This document shows, one piece after another, positions 15,584 through 25,093 of a DNA stretch of 64,000 bases. Where the stretch lies: NCBI RefSeq assembly GCF_003111685.1, contig NZ_CP022190.1, positions 372,001 to 436,000 of the forward strand, written 5' to 3'. Every line of letters starts with the position of its first letter. Position 1 is the stretch's first letter. Source of the DNA: Alloyangia pacifica. GTDB taxonomy: Bacteria; Pseudomonadota; Alphaproteobacteria; Rhodobacterales; Rhodobacteraceae. The notes below the pieces were generated by a model, which ran no database searches, was not told where the DNA came from, and saw only the letters and a program-made list of their open reading frames with translations. The position numbers were made by a program, and so were the translations under genes.

Positions 15584-17977
15584 ATGGATGATCACGCGCA
15601 TAGCGGTGGACCGCTTCTGACCTGGTTCGAGGACCTCACCCGAGACGACCTGCCCGAGGTCGGCGGCAAGAACGCCTCGCTTGGCGAGATGGTGGCGCGG
15701 CTCGGCAGCCAGGGGATCCGCGTGCCGCCGGGTTTTGCCACGACCGCCGAGGCGTACCGCAGCTACATCGCCGCCAACGGCCTCGAGGCGGTGCTGGCCG
15801 CTGCGCTCGGACAGCTCGCCGACGGGCGGCTCACGCTCCCCGAGGCGGGGCACCGGATCCGCGCGGCGGTGGCGGCCGGGACATGGCCATCTGACATCGA
15901 GCAGGCCATCCGCGCCGCCTATCGTACGCTGGCCGAGCGCGCCGGGATGCCCGAGCCCGCCGTTGCCGTGCGCTCCTCGGCCACCGCCGAGGACCTGCCC
16001 GACGCCAGTTTCGCGGGCCAGCAGGAGACCTTCCTCAATATCCGCGGCGAGGCTGCGCTGCTCTCCGCCTGCCGCCGCTGCTATGCCTCGCTCTTTACCG
16101 ACCGCGCCATCACCTACCGGCAGATCAAGGGGTTCGATCATCTCGCCGTGGCGCTTTCGATCGGCGTGCAGCTGATGGTGCGCTCGGACGAGGGCGGCTC
16201 GGGTGTCATGTTCTCGCTCGACACAGAGAGCGGCTTCGACAAGCTGGTGCTGATCAACGCCGCCTGGGGCCTGGGCGAGACCGTGGTGCAGGGCGCGGTG
16301 AGCCCCGACGAGTATCAAGTCTACAAGCCCTTCCTCGACGACGAGAGCCGCGTGCCGATTTTGCACAAGGCGCTCGGGGCCAAGGAGATCAAGATGATCT
16401 ACGGCGCAGGGCCAGAGACGCCGACCCGGACGGTGCCGACTTCAAAAGCCGAGCGAGAGAGCTTCGTGCTGTCTGAGGCCGAAATCCTCGAGCTGTCGCG
16501 CATGGCGGTGAGGATCGAGCGTCACTACGGCCAGCCTATGGACATGGAATGGGCCCGCGACGGGCAGGGCGGGCCGCTTTACATCGTGCAGGCGCGGCCC
16601 GAGACGGTGCAGTCGCGCAGCGGGGGTCACGCCTTCCGCAGCTATCGGCTCGGCACGACCGGCGAGGCGCTGCTGCGCGGGCTCAGCGTCGGCAGCGCGG
16701 TGGCGACGGGCGAGGTCTGCCTGATCGAGAGCGCCGCCGACATCGGCCGTTTCCGCGACGGTGCCGTGTTGGTCACCTCGACCACCGACCCGGACTGGGT
16801 GCCGATCATGAAGCGCGCCGTCGCGATCGTCACCGACCACGGAGGCCGTACCTCGCATGCGGCGATCATCAGCCGCGAACTGGGGGTTCCGGCCATCGTC
16901 GGCACCGGACAGGCGACGCATCTGCTGCACGACGGTCAAGCGATCACCGTCTCCTGCGCGGGCGGTGACGAGGGGGTGATCTACGCCGGGGAGGCGGAGT
17001 TCGAAGTTGAGGAGACACGGCTCGACGAGGTCCCGCCGACCCGTACCAAGGTGATGCTCAACATGGCCAACCCCGCAGCGGCGACGCGCTGGTGGCGGCT
17101 GCCGGCGGATGGCGTCGGGCTGGCGCGGATGGAGTTCGTCATCTCCAACGAGGTCAAGGTGCATCCGCTGGCGCTGACCCGCTACGATCGCCTGCCCGAG
17201 GGGCCGGACCGCGACGCCATCGACAGGCTCGCCCGCGGCTATGCCGACCGGACCGAGTATTTCGTCGAGACGCTCGCCCGAGGCCTCTCGCGCATCGCCG
17301 CCACCTGGTACCCGAACCCGGCGATCATCCGGATGAGCGATTTCAAGACAAATGAATACGCCGGGCTGCTTGGAGGCGCGGCGTTCGAACCGCGTGAAGA
17401 GAACCCGATGATCGGCTTCCGCGGTGCCTCGCGCTACTACTCCGAGGCCTACCGAGACGGCTTCGCGCTCGAATGTCGCGCAATCCGCCGCCTGCGCGAG
17501 ACCATCGGCTTTCGCAACGCCGTCGTGATGATCCCCTTCTGCCGCACGGTCGGCGAGGCGGACCGGGTGCTCGAGGTGATGGCCGAGAACGGGCTCACGC
17601 GCGGTGAGGATGGGCTCGAGGTCTACGTGATGTGCGAGATCCCCTCGAACGTGATCGAGGCCGAAGCCTTTGCGGAGCGCTTTGACGGCTTCTCCATAGG
17701 CTCCAACGATCTTACCCAGCTCACCCTTGGCGTCGACCGCGACTCCGAGGCGCTGGCCAGCCTCTTTTCCGAGCGCGACCCGGCAGTGCTCTGGATGATC
17801 CAGACGGTGATCGCCAAGGCGCGCAAGGCCGGGCGCAAGATCGGCCTCTGCGGGCAGGCGCCCAGCAATCACCCCGAGTTCGCCAGGCTTCTGGTGCAGG
17901 CGGGAATCGACAGCATCTCGGTGACCCCGGACAGCTTCCTCGCGGTGAAGCGCCACGTGGCCGAGGCCGAAAGATAG
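15584..17977 (+). CDS. ppsA: Phosphoenolpyruvate synthase
   Basis: The enzyme (797 residues) converts pyruvate, ATP and water to PEP, AMP and phosphate. It has an N-terminal ATP-grasp-like domain (VGGKNASLGEM; AVRSSATAEDLPDASFAGQQET), a swivelling phosphohistidine domain with catalytic His425 in TDHGGRTSHAAI, and a C-terminal PEP/pyruvate barrel (GLARMEF, NPMIGFRG, FSIGSNDLTQ, GLCGQAPS). I chose the ATG at 15584 because GGAGG sits eight bases before it; a GTG at 15563 would add seven residues but overlaps that site. It lies between the MBL and hydrogenase genes. Confidence 0.95.
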   Translation: MDDHAHSGGPLLTWFEDLTRDDLPEVGGKNASLGEMVARLGSQGIRVPPGFATTAEAYRSYIAANGLEAVLAAALGQLADGRLTLPEAGHRIRAAVAAGTWPSDIEQAIRAAYRTLAERAGMPEPAVAVRSSATAEDLPDASFAGQQETFLNIRGEAALLSACRRCYASLFTDRAITYRQIKGFDHLAVALSIGVQLMVRSDEGGSGVMFSLDTESGFDKLVLINAAWGLGETVVQGAVSPDEYQVYKPFLDDESRVPILHKALGAKEIKMIYGAGPETPTRTVPTSKAERESFVLSEAEILELSRMAVRIERHYGQPMDMEWARDGQGGPLYIVQARPETVQSRSGGHAFRSYRLGTTGEALLRGLSVGSAVATGEVCLIESAADIGRFRDGAVLVTSTTDPDWVPIMKRAVAIVTDHGGRTSHAAIISRELGVPAIVGTGQATHLLHDGQAITVSCAGGDEGVIYAGEAEFEVEETRLDEVPPTRTKVMLNMANPAAATRWWRLPADGVGLARMEFVISNEVKVHPLALTRYDRLPEGPDRDAIDRLARGYADRTEYFVETLARGLSRIAATWYPNPAIIRMSDFKTNEYAGLLGGAAFEPREENPMIGFRGASRYYSEAYRDGFALECRAIRRLRETIGFRNAVVMIPFCRTVGEADRVLEVMAENGLTRGEDGLEVYVMCEIPSNVIEAEAFAERFDGFSIGSNDLTQLTLGVDRDSEALASLFSERDPAVLWMIQTVIAKARKAGRKIGLCGQAPSNHPEFARLLVQAGIDSISVTPDSFLAVKRHVAEAER

Positions 17978-18036
17978 CCCGGGGCGCCCGCGCGCACCGG
18001 AGACGTCACGGGGCAGTCACGCCGGGAGGGGGCCGC

Positions 18037-20109
18037 ATGACCAAGGTTACGATCAACGGACGGCAGGTGCAGGTCAAGGAGGGTGCCACCCTGCTCGAGG
18101 CGGCGAGGGTTGCGGGCGTCCACATCCCCACGCTCTGTCATCATCCGACCCTGCCGGCCCATGCCACCTGCCGCATATGCCTCGTCGAGGTCGCGGGCGC
18201 GCGTCACCCTCAGCCAGCGTGCCGGACCCCGGCGCAGGAGGGCGACGTTGTCGACACGGACACCGACGCGCTGCAGGCCTTCCGCCGCGCCGATGGGGCC
18301 TGGCTGCTGGCGCGACATCCCGACGACTGCCTGCGCTGCGAGATCGACGGCGCTTGCCAACTCCAGACGCTGGTCAGGGAAAACCAGTGGCAGGACCTCT
18401 GGCCAGAACTGCCCGGGGAAAACGCGGCTCCTGCCGATGATCTCTTCACCGACCACACCTCGCCCAGCATCTGGCGCGACCTGTCGAAATGCATCGAGTG
18501 CGGCCTTTGCGCCGACGTCTGCGGAGAGGCCGTCCAGCAGCAATTTATCATCGGCTTTGCCGGGCGCGGCGGCGACCGCAGGCCGGTCACCGTCTTCGAG
18601 GAGCCGCTGGCCGAGACCCGATGCATTTCCTGCGGTCAATGCACGCTGGTCTGCCCGGTGGGCGCCCTCATCGAGACGCCGCACTGGCACGATGTCCTGC
18701 ATACGCTCGATGCGCGACGTCGGGTTTCGGTGGTGCAGGTCGCCCCGGCGACCCGGATCGCGATCAGCGAGGAATTCGGCTTCGGCCCGGGCACCGTGAG
18801 CACCGGCCGGATGATCAATGCGCTGCGCCAGCTTGGCTTCGACTACGTTTTTGACACCAATTTCGCCGCCGATCTCACGATCATGGAGGAAGGCTCCGAG
18901 CTTTTGGCGCGGCTGCGCGCCGGGGCGGGGCTGCCGCTCTTCACCTCCTGCTGCCCGGGCTGGGTGAACTGGGTCGAGCTCAACCGGCCCGATCTGCTGC
19001 CGCACCTGAGCACGACGAAATCACCGCAGCAGATGCACGGCGCGATCGCCAAGCGCAGCGGCTTCGCGCGGACGCTTGGGCCCGACTTCGCCGAGGGCAG
19101 GGCGGAGCCCTATGTTGTCAGCGTCATGCCCTGCACCGCCAAGAAGGACGAGGCGCGCCGGCCCGGCCTCTCGGGCGACGTGGATCATGTGCTCACGACC
19201 CGAGAGCTGGCGCGGATGATCCGGGCCCGCGGGATCGCCTTCGGAGCGCTATCCGAGGAGGGACGCTTCGACAGCCCGCTCGGAGAGAGCACGGGCGCGG
19301 CGCAGATCTTCGGCGCGTCTGGCGGGGTCATGGAGGCCATGGTCCGCACGGCCTCGCATCTTGCTGGCATGGTAGGGGCGCTGCCGCTCGAATGGGCGGC
19401 GCTGCGCGGCGTCCGGGACGGCACGAAGACCGCGATCATCCCCGGCATCGGCGCGGTGGCCGTGTGCAACGGCATCGCCGCGGCGCAAAGGCTGCTCGAG
19501 GGGGAGGGTTGGCGAGAGGAGTTCGTCGCCATAGAGGTCATGGCCTGCGTCGGCGGGTGTCTTGGCGGCGGCGGCGAGCCGAAGTCCATGGATCCGCAGA
19601 TCCTGCAAAAACGCGCCGCGGCCATCTATGCCGTTGATGCCGAGGCGCCGCGCCGCCGCTCGTATGAGAACGGCGAGGTTCAGGCGCTCTATGCGGCTGA
19701 ATTGGGGGCGCCGAATTCACCCGCTGCGCACCGGTTGCTGCATACCCATTACGCCGGCAGGGGATCGCGCCGCGCGCTGCTGATGCGGTTTCTCGACTGC
19801 GTGGACCGGCGGGACGGCGCCGCCGCGGCGGAGCTGTTCCAGCCGGACGGCCGCTGGGCGACAGCCTCGGTGGCCGGCGACATCGAAGGGGCCGATGCCA
19901 TCGCGGCGTTCATCAACCGCGCGTTGCCGCCAAGGCGCTACGGGGCGGCCTATAAGCGGCACCAGATGGCGTCGGCGGCGCTGACCGAGGATCTCACCGT
20001 GCTGACGCCGGACGGCAGACGCTGCCGGTTTGAACTGGAGCTGGCGCCCGGGACTGGCAAAGGCCCATCGTCGGCGCGGATCGCGCGACTCACGCGTATC
20101 GTGCTATGA
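18037..20109 (+). CDS. [FeFe]-hydrogenase with extra C-terminal NTF2/SnoaL-like domain
   Basis: The 690-residue protein has, in order: a [2Fe-2S] domain (C34, C45, C48, C62), a His-Cys3 cluster (H94, C98, C101, C107), two [4Fe-4S] clusters (C152/155/158/162 and C196/199/202/206), and the H-cluster domain. All three H-cluster signatures are intact: TSCCPGW (303-309), MPCTAKKDE (364-372) and MACVGGCLGGGGEP (502-515). It therefore looks like an active, M3-type (HndD/CpI-like) hydrogenase. Residues ~575-690 add a domain that reads like NTF2/SnoaL (LMRFLDCVDRRD...AAELFQPDGRW...IAAFINRALP), which I do not know from this family. The start follows GGGAGGGGG. The maturases HydE, HydF and HydG are not in the window. 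Confidence 0.85.
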   Translation: MTKVTINGRQVQVKEGATLLEAARVAGVHIPTLCHHPTLPAHATCRICLVEVAGARHPQPACRTPAQEGDVVDTDTDALQAFRRADGAWLLARHPDDCLRCEIDGACQLQTLVRENQWQDLWPELPGENAAPADDLFTDHTSPSIWRDLSKCIECGLCADVCGEAVQQQFIIGFAGRGGDRRPVTVFEEPLAETRCISCGQCTLVCPVGALIETPHWHDVLHTLDARRRVSVVQVAPATRIAISEEFGFGPGTVSTGRMINALRQLGFDYVFDTNFAADLTIMEEGSELLARLRAGAGLPLFTSCCPGWVNWVELNRPDLLPHLSTTKSPQQMHGAIAKRSGFARTLGPDFAEGRAEPYVVSVMPCTAKKDEARRPGLSGDVDHVLTTRELARMIRARGIAFGALSEEGRFDSPLGESTGAAQIFGASGGVMEAMVRTASHLAGMVGALPLEWAALRGVRDGTKTAIIPGIGAVAVCNGIAAAQRLLEGEGWREEFVAIEVMACVGGCLGGGGEPKSMDPQILQKRAAAIYAVDAEAPRRRSYENGEVQALYAAELGAPNSPAAHRLLHTHYAGRGSRRALLMRFLDCVDRRDGAAAAELFQPDGRWATASVAGDIEGADAIAAFINRALPPRRYGAAYKRHQMASAALTEDLTVLTPDGRRCRFELELAPGTGKGPSSARIARLTRIVL

Positions 20110-20426
20110 AAGCTGCATAAAATTCCTAGGCCGGAACTCAGTCACAGTCAGGGCTGCAATGCGCTCCAGCGCTGCACAACCTGCGAGCGGTCCCGACAAG
20201 CAGCGCCGCTCGGCAAGGGATGCGGTCGGTGGTTTTCCGCCTGCAGCCTCGTGGAGCCAGTCACGAGGGTTGTCGAAAATGCTGACTTGCTCGAAGGTTG
20301 CGGCATCTCCAGCCATTTTTTGGCCCCAGCATTTCAACACGTCCCCTCTTCCAAGCGACAGACCCGGCCGTGGTCGGCACCGCGCCCATCCCGGCCTCCG
20401 TGTCTGGCAAATGAAGGAATTCGCGC
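20110..20426. other. 317-base gene-free stretch
   Basis: No recognisable gene, repeat or strong promoter is seen. A minus-strand frame at 20104-20340 (78 codons) has no family I can name and no clear ribosome site. The last ~25 bases carry GAAGGAAT, the ribosome site of the AGCS symporter gene. Confidence 0.4.
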
Positions 20427-21860
20427 ATGGAGTTTTTTGACAGCGTCTTCGGACTCATCAACGATCTGACCTGGGGGGCGGCGCTCATTCCCTTCTTGGT
20501 GGTTCTGGGCTGCTTTTTCACCATCGCCAGCGGCTTTGCGCAATTCCGCTACTTCAAACGCATGTTCCGGGTGCTGTCGAAGGATGGCAGCTCGGACGAT
20601 CCGAACAAGATCTCGGCGCGCGAGGCGCTCTTCGTCTCGGTGGGCGGGCGCGTCGGCGGCGGGAACATTGCCGGCGTCGCCGTGGCGATCACCGCCGGCG
20701 GTCCGGGCGCGGTGTTCTGGATGTGGGCCATCGCGCTGGTGGGCATGTGCTCGGCGATGATCGAGGCGATCCTCGCGCAGGTCTACAAGGAGACCACGCC
20801 GAACGGCGACTTCCGCGGCGGACCCGCGCGCGCCATCGTGCACGGGCTCGGACACAAGTACCGCTGGCTCGCGGTGATTTACTGCATTTGCCTGATCGGG
20901 TCGTTCTCCATCGGCTTCAACGCCTTCCAGGGCAACACGGTCGCCGGCGCGGCGGCAGACAGCCTCGGCGTTCCGCGCATCGCGACAGGGCTCGTGCTCG
21001 CCGCAGTCACCGGCTTCGTCATCTTCGGCGGTATTCACCGCATCGCCAAGGCCGCCGACGTGATCATTCCGGTCATGGCGATCGGCTACATCGCCATGGC
21101 GCTGCTGGTGATCGTGCTCAACCTCACGTCGCTGCCGGGGGTGCTCGCGGACATCGTCGGCAACGCCTTCGGCCTTCGCGAGGCAGTCTCCGGCGGCATG
21201 GGCGCGGCGATCGCCCAGGGCCTGCGGCGCGGCCTCTTTTCCAACGAGGCGGGGCTGGGCTCGGCGCCGAACGTGGCCGCCACGGCCTTTGTGCACCACC
21301 CGGTGAGCCAGGGCATCACCCAGAGCTTTTCGGTTTTCATCGACACCATCCTGATCTGCTCCTGCACGGCCTTCGTCATCCTGCTGGGGGATGTCTACAC
21401 ACCGGGCGCCGAGGCCATCGACGGCGTCGCGCTCACCCAGCAGAGCCTTGTCTCGCACGTGGGGAACTGGGCGCAGTACTACCTGACCGCCGCCATCTTC
21501 TTGTTTTCGTTCAGCTCCATTATGTACAACTACTACCTTGGCGAGAACGCGCTCAGCTTCATGACCGATGCGCCAATGGCCCGCAACCTCCTGCGCTTCG
21601 CGATTATCGGGATCGTCCTGCTTGGCGCGGTCGCCCCCGGGGCCACCGCGGTCTTTGCGTTCTCGGACCCGATGATGGGCATCCTCGCAATCGTGAACCT
21701 GCTGGCGCTCGCCATGCTGTTCCCGATCGCGGCGCGGATCCTCGACGACTTCACCAGGCAGGTCCGGGCGGGGGTGGATCGCCCGGTCTTCTACGCGGAT
21801 GATTTCCCAGACCTGGAGCTCGACCGGACCTCCTGGCCTGAAAAGCGGCCCGCGGAGTGA
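20427..21860 (+). CDS. AGCS-family sodium:alanine/glycine symporter
   Basis: This 477-residue inner-membrane protein has about ten or eleven hydrophobic segments. Family signatures are visible: VGGRVGGGNIAGVAVAI near residues 70-90 and RRGLFSNEAGLGSAPNVAA near 265-285, the Na+ and substrate region of the alanine-or-glycine:cation symporters. It ends in a charged cytosolic tail. It neighbours an Lrp regulator and an amino-acid dehydrogenase, fitting uptake of a neutral amino acid that is then deaminated. The exact substrate is inferred from family. Confidence 0.9.
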   Translation: MEFFDSVFGLINDLTWGAALIPFLVVLGCFFTIASGFAQFRYFKRMFRVLSKDGSSDDPNKISAREALFVSVGGRVGGGNIAGVAVAITAGGPGAVFWMWAIALVGMCSAMIEAILAQVYKETTPNGDFRGGPARAIVHGLGHKYRWLAVIYCICLIGSFSIGFNAFQGNTVAGAAADSLGVPRIATGLVLAAVTGFVIFGGIHRIAKAADVIIPVMAIGYIAMALLVIVLNLTSLPGVLADIVGNAFGLREAVSGGMGAAIAQGLRRGLFSNEAGLGSAPNVAATAFVHHPVSQGITQSFSVFIDTILICSCTAFVILLGDVYTPGAEAIDGVALTQQSLVSHVGNWAQYYLTAAIFLFSFSSIMYNYYLGENALSFMTDAPMARNLLRFAIIGIVLLGAVAPGATAVFAFSDPMMGILAIVNLLALAMLFPIAARILDDFTRQVRAGVDRPVFYADDFPDLELDRTSWPEKRPAE

Positions 21861-21884
21861 AGGCCCCGGCGGTCGCCGCAGAAT

Positions 21885-22346
21885 TCAGGGGATGCGCGTC
21901 CGTTCGATGAACTTGCGCAGGGCAAACCGCGAGCGCACGCTGCGGACGCCCTCGATTTTCATCAGCTTCTTCTGAAGCACCTCTTCGTATTCCTCGAGGT
22001 CCCTGACCAGGACCTCGAGCAGAAAGTCCTGCGAGCCGGTCATCAGCATGCCCGTCACCACTTCCTCGATCCCCGAGACGGCTTTCTGGAACCGCTCCAC
22101 GTCTTCGCCATCCGAGCGCTCGAGCTCCACCGAGACAAAGGCGGTGACCCCGAAGCCGGAGATCTTGCGATCGATCTTGGCGATATAGCCGCTGATCAAC
22201 CCGGTTTCCTCGAGCCTCTGGACCCTGCGCTTGCAGGGGGTGGGGGACAGGCCGACCCTCTCGGCCAGATCCACCACGGTGATCCGGCCGTCGGATTGCA
22301 GCACCCGCAGGATTTTTCGGTCAAGCTCATCGAGGGAAATCGGCAT
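21885..22346 (-). CDS. Lrp/AsnC-family transcriptional regulator
   Basis: The 153-residue regulator starts MPISLDELDRKILRVLQ. An N-terminal winged helix-turn-helix (ITVVDLAERVGLSPTPCKRRVQRLEE) is followed by the RAM ligand-binding domain (VSVELERSDGEDVERF...VVTGMLMTGSQDFLLEVLVRDLEEYE). It diverges from the leucine-type dehydrogenase across 239 bases and is convergent with the AGCS gene. It probably senses an amino acid and controls one or both neighbours, in the manner of BkdR-type regulators. Confidence 0.92.
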   Translation of the reverse strand: MPISLDELDRKILRVLQSDGRITVVDLAERVGLSPTPCKRRVQRLEETGLISGYIAKIDRKISGFGVTAFVSVELERSDGEDVERFQKAVSGIEEVVTGMLMTGSQDFLLEVLVRDLEEYEEVLQKKLMKIEGVRSVRSRFALRKFIERTRIP

Positions 22347-22469
22347 GTGGTATTTCCTGGTTGCTGGGGTTGTATAGCCGTCCGTTGATTCCGCTAGAAA
22401 GCCGCGTGGATTCGAGGCGTTCCCCGGTCCTATAAGCAGGCTCATAGAGACAATCACCGCAAAATGGCT

Positions 22470-22482
22470 TTCGCCTAGCGAA
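22470..22482. promoter_or_regulatory. Palindrome in the lrp/dehydrogenase intergenic region
   Basis: TTCGC-CTA-GCGAA is a perfect 5+3+5 palindrome about midway between the divergent starts (22346 and 22586). It is a candidate operator for the Lrp protein or another dimeric regulator. The related string GCTAGGCGAA recurs at 25411-25420. Confidence 0.35.
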
Positions 22483-22585
22483 TAGGTATCAGCCGGAACG
22501 AAACCGCTCCCGAGTTTGGCCGAAAACGTCGCGCCTCCTGTGCCACACTGTCGCAGACACCAATCTAGCGGTTTTTGAGGACCAG

Positions 22586-23656
22586 ATGGCACTGAAACTT
22601 GTCGAAGAACAGGCTCCCGCGGGCTATGAGCGCCTCGTCTACATCGAAGACGAAGAGGCTGGCCTGCGTGCCTTCGTCTGCGTGCACTCCACAGTTCTCG
22701 GCCCGGCGGTCGGCGGCTGCCGGATGTGGAACTACGCCACGCTCGAGGATGCGCGGACCGATGTTCTGCGCCTCGCAGCGGGCATGACCAACAAGAACGC
22801 GATGGCGGGTCTCGGCCTTGGAGGCGGCAAATCCGTCATCATCGGCGATCCGCGCAGCGACAAGACCGAGGCGCTTTTCCGCGCCTTCGGTCGCGCGATC
22901 GAGAGCTTTGGCGGTAGCTACTACACCGCGGAAGATGTCGGCATCTCGCCAGAAGACATGGCAAATGTGGCCAAGGAGACCGCCTACGCGGTGGGTCTCG
23001 ACCATGGCGCGCATGCCAGCGGCGATCCTTCGCCCTTTACTGCCGAGGGCGTCTTCCAGTGCCTGAAGGTCGGCGCGAAGGCGGTCTTTGGCAAAAGCGA
23101 TCTGACCGGGCGGCGGGTGCTGGTGCAGGGTCTCGGCCATGTCGGCTGGAGCCTCGCGGAAAAGCTGCATGCCGCCGGTGCCGAGCTGGTGGTGTCGGAT
23201 GTCAATGCAGAGGCGGTGGAAAGGGCCCGCGCCAGCCTCGGTGCGGAGATCTGCCCGCCGGAGCAGATCTTCGCGCAGCAGATGGATATCTTCGCGCCCT
23301 GCGCGCTGGGCGGAATCCTCACCCATGAGACCGTGGCGCAGCTGAGCGCCCGCCTCGTCTGCGGGGCGGCGAACAACCAGTTGCTCGAGCCCTCGGTCGC
23401 CGAGGAGTTGCTGGCACGCGATTGCCTCTACCTGCCGGACTACGTGGTGAACGCGGGTGGCATCATCAGCGTCGCGGGAGAGGTCCACCACGCCGGGCCG
23501 GAGTACCGCGCTGACCGTCTCGTGCAGATCGCGGGCCGGGTCGCGCAGATCATCGAGACCAGCCGGAAAGAGCGCAAGACGACGATCCAGGTCGCCGATG
23601 ACATGGTCGCCGAGATCCTCGCCGAGGCCGCCAAGGTCGACGCGCTCGCCGTCTGA
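22586..23656 (+). CDS. Leucine/phenylalanine-type amino-acid dehydrogenase
   Basis: The 356-residue enzyme belongs to the Glu/Leu/Phe/Val dehydrogenase superfamily, which oxidatively deaminates an amino acid to a 2-oxo acid with NAD. The length matches leucine dehydrogenase. Substrate motifs are GGCRMW (43-48), MTNKNA (K70) and GLGLGGGKSV with catalytic Lys82; the NAD fold has GLGHVG (182-187). CGAANNQL and NAGGIISV are further family patches. The preceding TGAGGA supports the ATG. Its Lrp neighbour and the symporter suggest branched-chain or aromatic amino-acid use; specificity cannot be read reliably. Confidence 0.88.
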   Translation: MALKLVEEQAPAGYERLVYIEDEEAGLRAFVCVHSTVLGPAVGGCRMWNYATLEDARTDVLRLAAGMTNKNAMAGLGLGGGKSVIIGDPRSDKTEALFRAFGRAIESFGGSYYTAEDVGISPEDMANVAKETAYAVGLDHGAHASGDPSPFTAEGVFQCLKVGAKAVFGKSDLTGRRVLVQGLGHVGWSLAEKLHAAGAELVVSDVNAEAVERARASLGAEICPPEQIFAQQMDIFAPCALGGILTHETVAQLSARLVCGAANNQLLEPSVAEELLARDCLYLPDYVVNAGGIISVAGEVHHAGPEYRADRLVQIAGRVAQIIETSRKERKTTIQVADDMVAEILAEAAKVDALAV

Positions 23657-23909
23657 AGCCACCGTCCCGAAGGAACCGCCGATCCCGTGGCTGCCGCGCA
23701 GGCATTGCGCGAGGGCCACGGGTCCGGCGGTCTCCACGTCGCCCGCGACACCGCTCCGCAGGAGCTCGGGCGCGGAGATCGGCACAATCAAAGGCCCAGC
23801 CCATCGCCGGGGGTTTGATCGCCGAGCTTTTTGCTCGTTGTTGTCGCGCTGCCTGCGCAGGGGACCGCTCAACGAGGGATAGGCGAGATTTTCTTTTAGG
23901 AGTCGCTCG

Positions 23910-25093
23910 ATGCTTGCGTATCTTCGCAAGATCGCTCCCTCGCAAAGCAATTTCGAATTTCCCAATTTAGCTGGTCGGACGGTGACAAAGTTCCGGTTCC
24001 CAACCGCGTTCACCATCCTGTTCGTCTTGATCGCAATTGTCGCGATGCTCACCTGGGTCATTCCCGCGGGAGAATATGCGCGCGAGATGAACGACAGTCT
24101 CGGCGTCGCGGCTCCCGTCCCGGGGAGCTATCGGCAGGTCGAGCCGAACCCTCAGGGGATCACCGACGTGATCCTTGCTCCGATCGCCGCCATGTACGAC
24201 CCGACCCTGCTGGGTTCCGCGTCGAGCGCAGCCATGGACGTTGCGGTCTTCGTGCTGGTCATCTGCGGGTTCCTGATGGTGGTCAGCAGGACAGGTGCCA
24301 TTGACGCCGGCATCGGCGCCTTGCTGATCAGGCTCGGGGGCAGGGAACATCTGATGATCCTCATCCTGATGACCGCCTTTGCCCTCGGGGGAACGAGTTT
24401 CGGCATGGCAGAGAAGACGCTGGCCCTTTACGCGCTGATCATTCCGGTATTCATCCGGGCGGGCTACGATGCGCTGACCGGAGTGGCGGTGATCATGCTC
24501 GGGGCCGGGATCGGCACGCTGGGCTCGACGTTCAACGCCTTTGCCACAGTCGTCGCCCCGCAGGGGGCAAGCATCGCCTTCAGGCAGGGAATCGTGCCGC
24601 GCGCGCTGATCTTTGTGGTCTGTCTCGCGTCGGGTATCGTCCACGTCATGCGCTATGCCCACAAGGTGAAGGCCGATCCTGCTGCCTCCTTGGTATCCGA
24701 CATGGCGGAGGACAATCGCACCTTCTTCCTCAAGTTGTCCGAGGCGGCCCTTCCGACCCTCACGCCCGTGCGCCGCATCATCCTGGCGCTCTTCGGGCTG
24801 ACTTTCGGGATGATGATAATCGGGGTTGTCGGGCTCGGCTGGTGGATGGCGGAGATGACCGGGCTGTTCCTCGCGATGTCCATCGTCGTCTGGGGCGCGA
24901 ACTCGTGGTGACCGCCTACCAATCTGCGAACGGCTTGGTGAACCTCTTCAACCCGACCTTCGCCGTGGTCATGGGCGGGCTCGCCATCGGCCGTGTCTCC
25001 TTTGATCGCTGGCTGCGCTTCGTGATGCCGCTGGTGATCTGCCGGGGAATCATCCTGCTGCTGCTGCTCAGCCTGGGTGCGATGACGAGCTGA
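23910..25093 (+). pseudogene. YfcC-family carrier, broken by internal deletion and frameshift
   Basis: A TTAGGAG site precedes the ATG at 23910. The first frame reads a normal YfcC start (KFRFPTAFTILF; TWVIPAGEYA) through MSIVVWG and then stops at 24911. Immediately past the junction (about 24890-24897) a second frame gives RELVVTAYQSANGLVNLFNP and VVMGGLAIGR, the family's C-terminal transmembrane end, stopping at 25093. An intact member has roughly 100 more residues between these parts. The deletion is out of frame, so no full carrier is made. Intact relatives transport basic amino acids or C4-dicarboxylates. Confidence 0.8.

Noticed and set aside
20104..20340. 78-codon minus-strand gene after the hydrogenase
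   Set aside because: No family, no ribosome site and overlap with the hydrogenase end; not supported.
20334..21458. Minus-strand frame of 374 codons opposite the AGCS symporter
   Set aside because: The plus-strand translation is a typical membrane transporter; the opposite frame is His/Arg/Asp-rich and meaningless.
22565..24061. Minus-strand frame of 498 codons opposite the amino-acid dehydrogenase
   Set aside because: It covers a clearly recognised dehydrogenase on the plus strand; no domain can be seen in the shadow translation.
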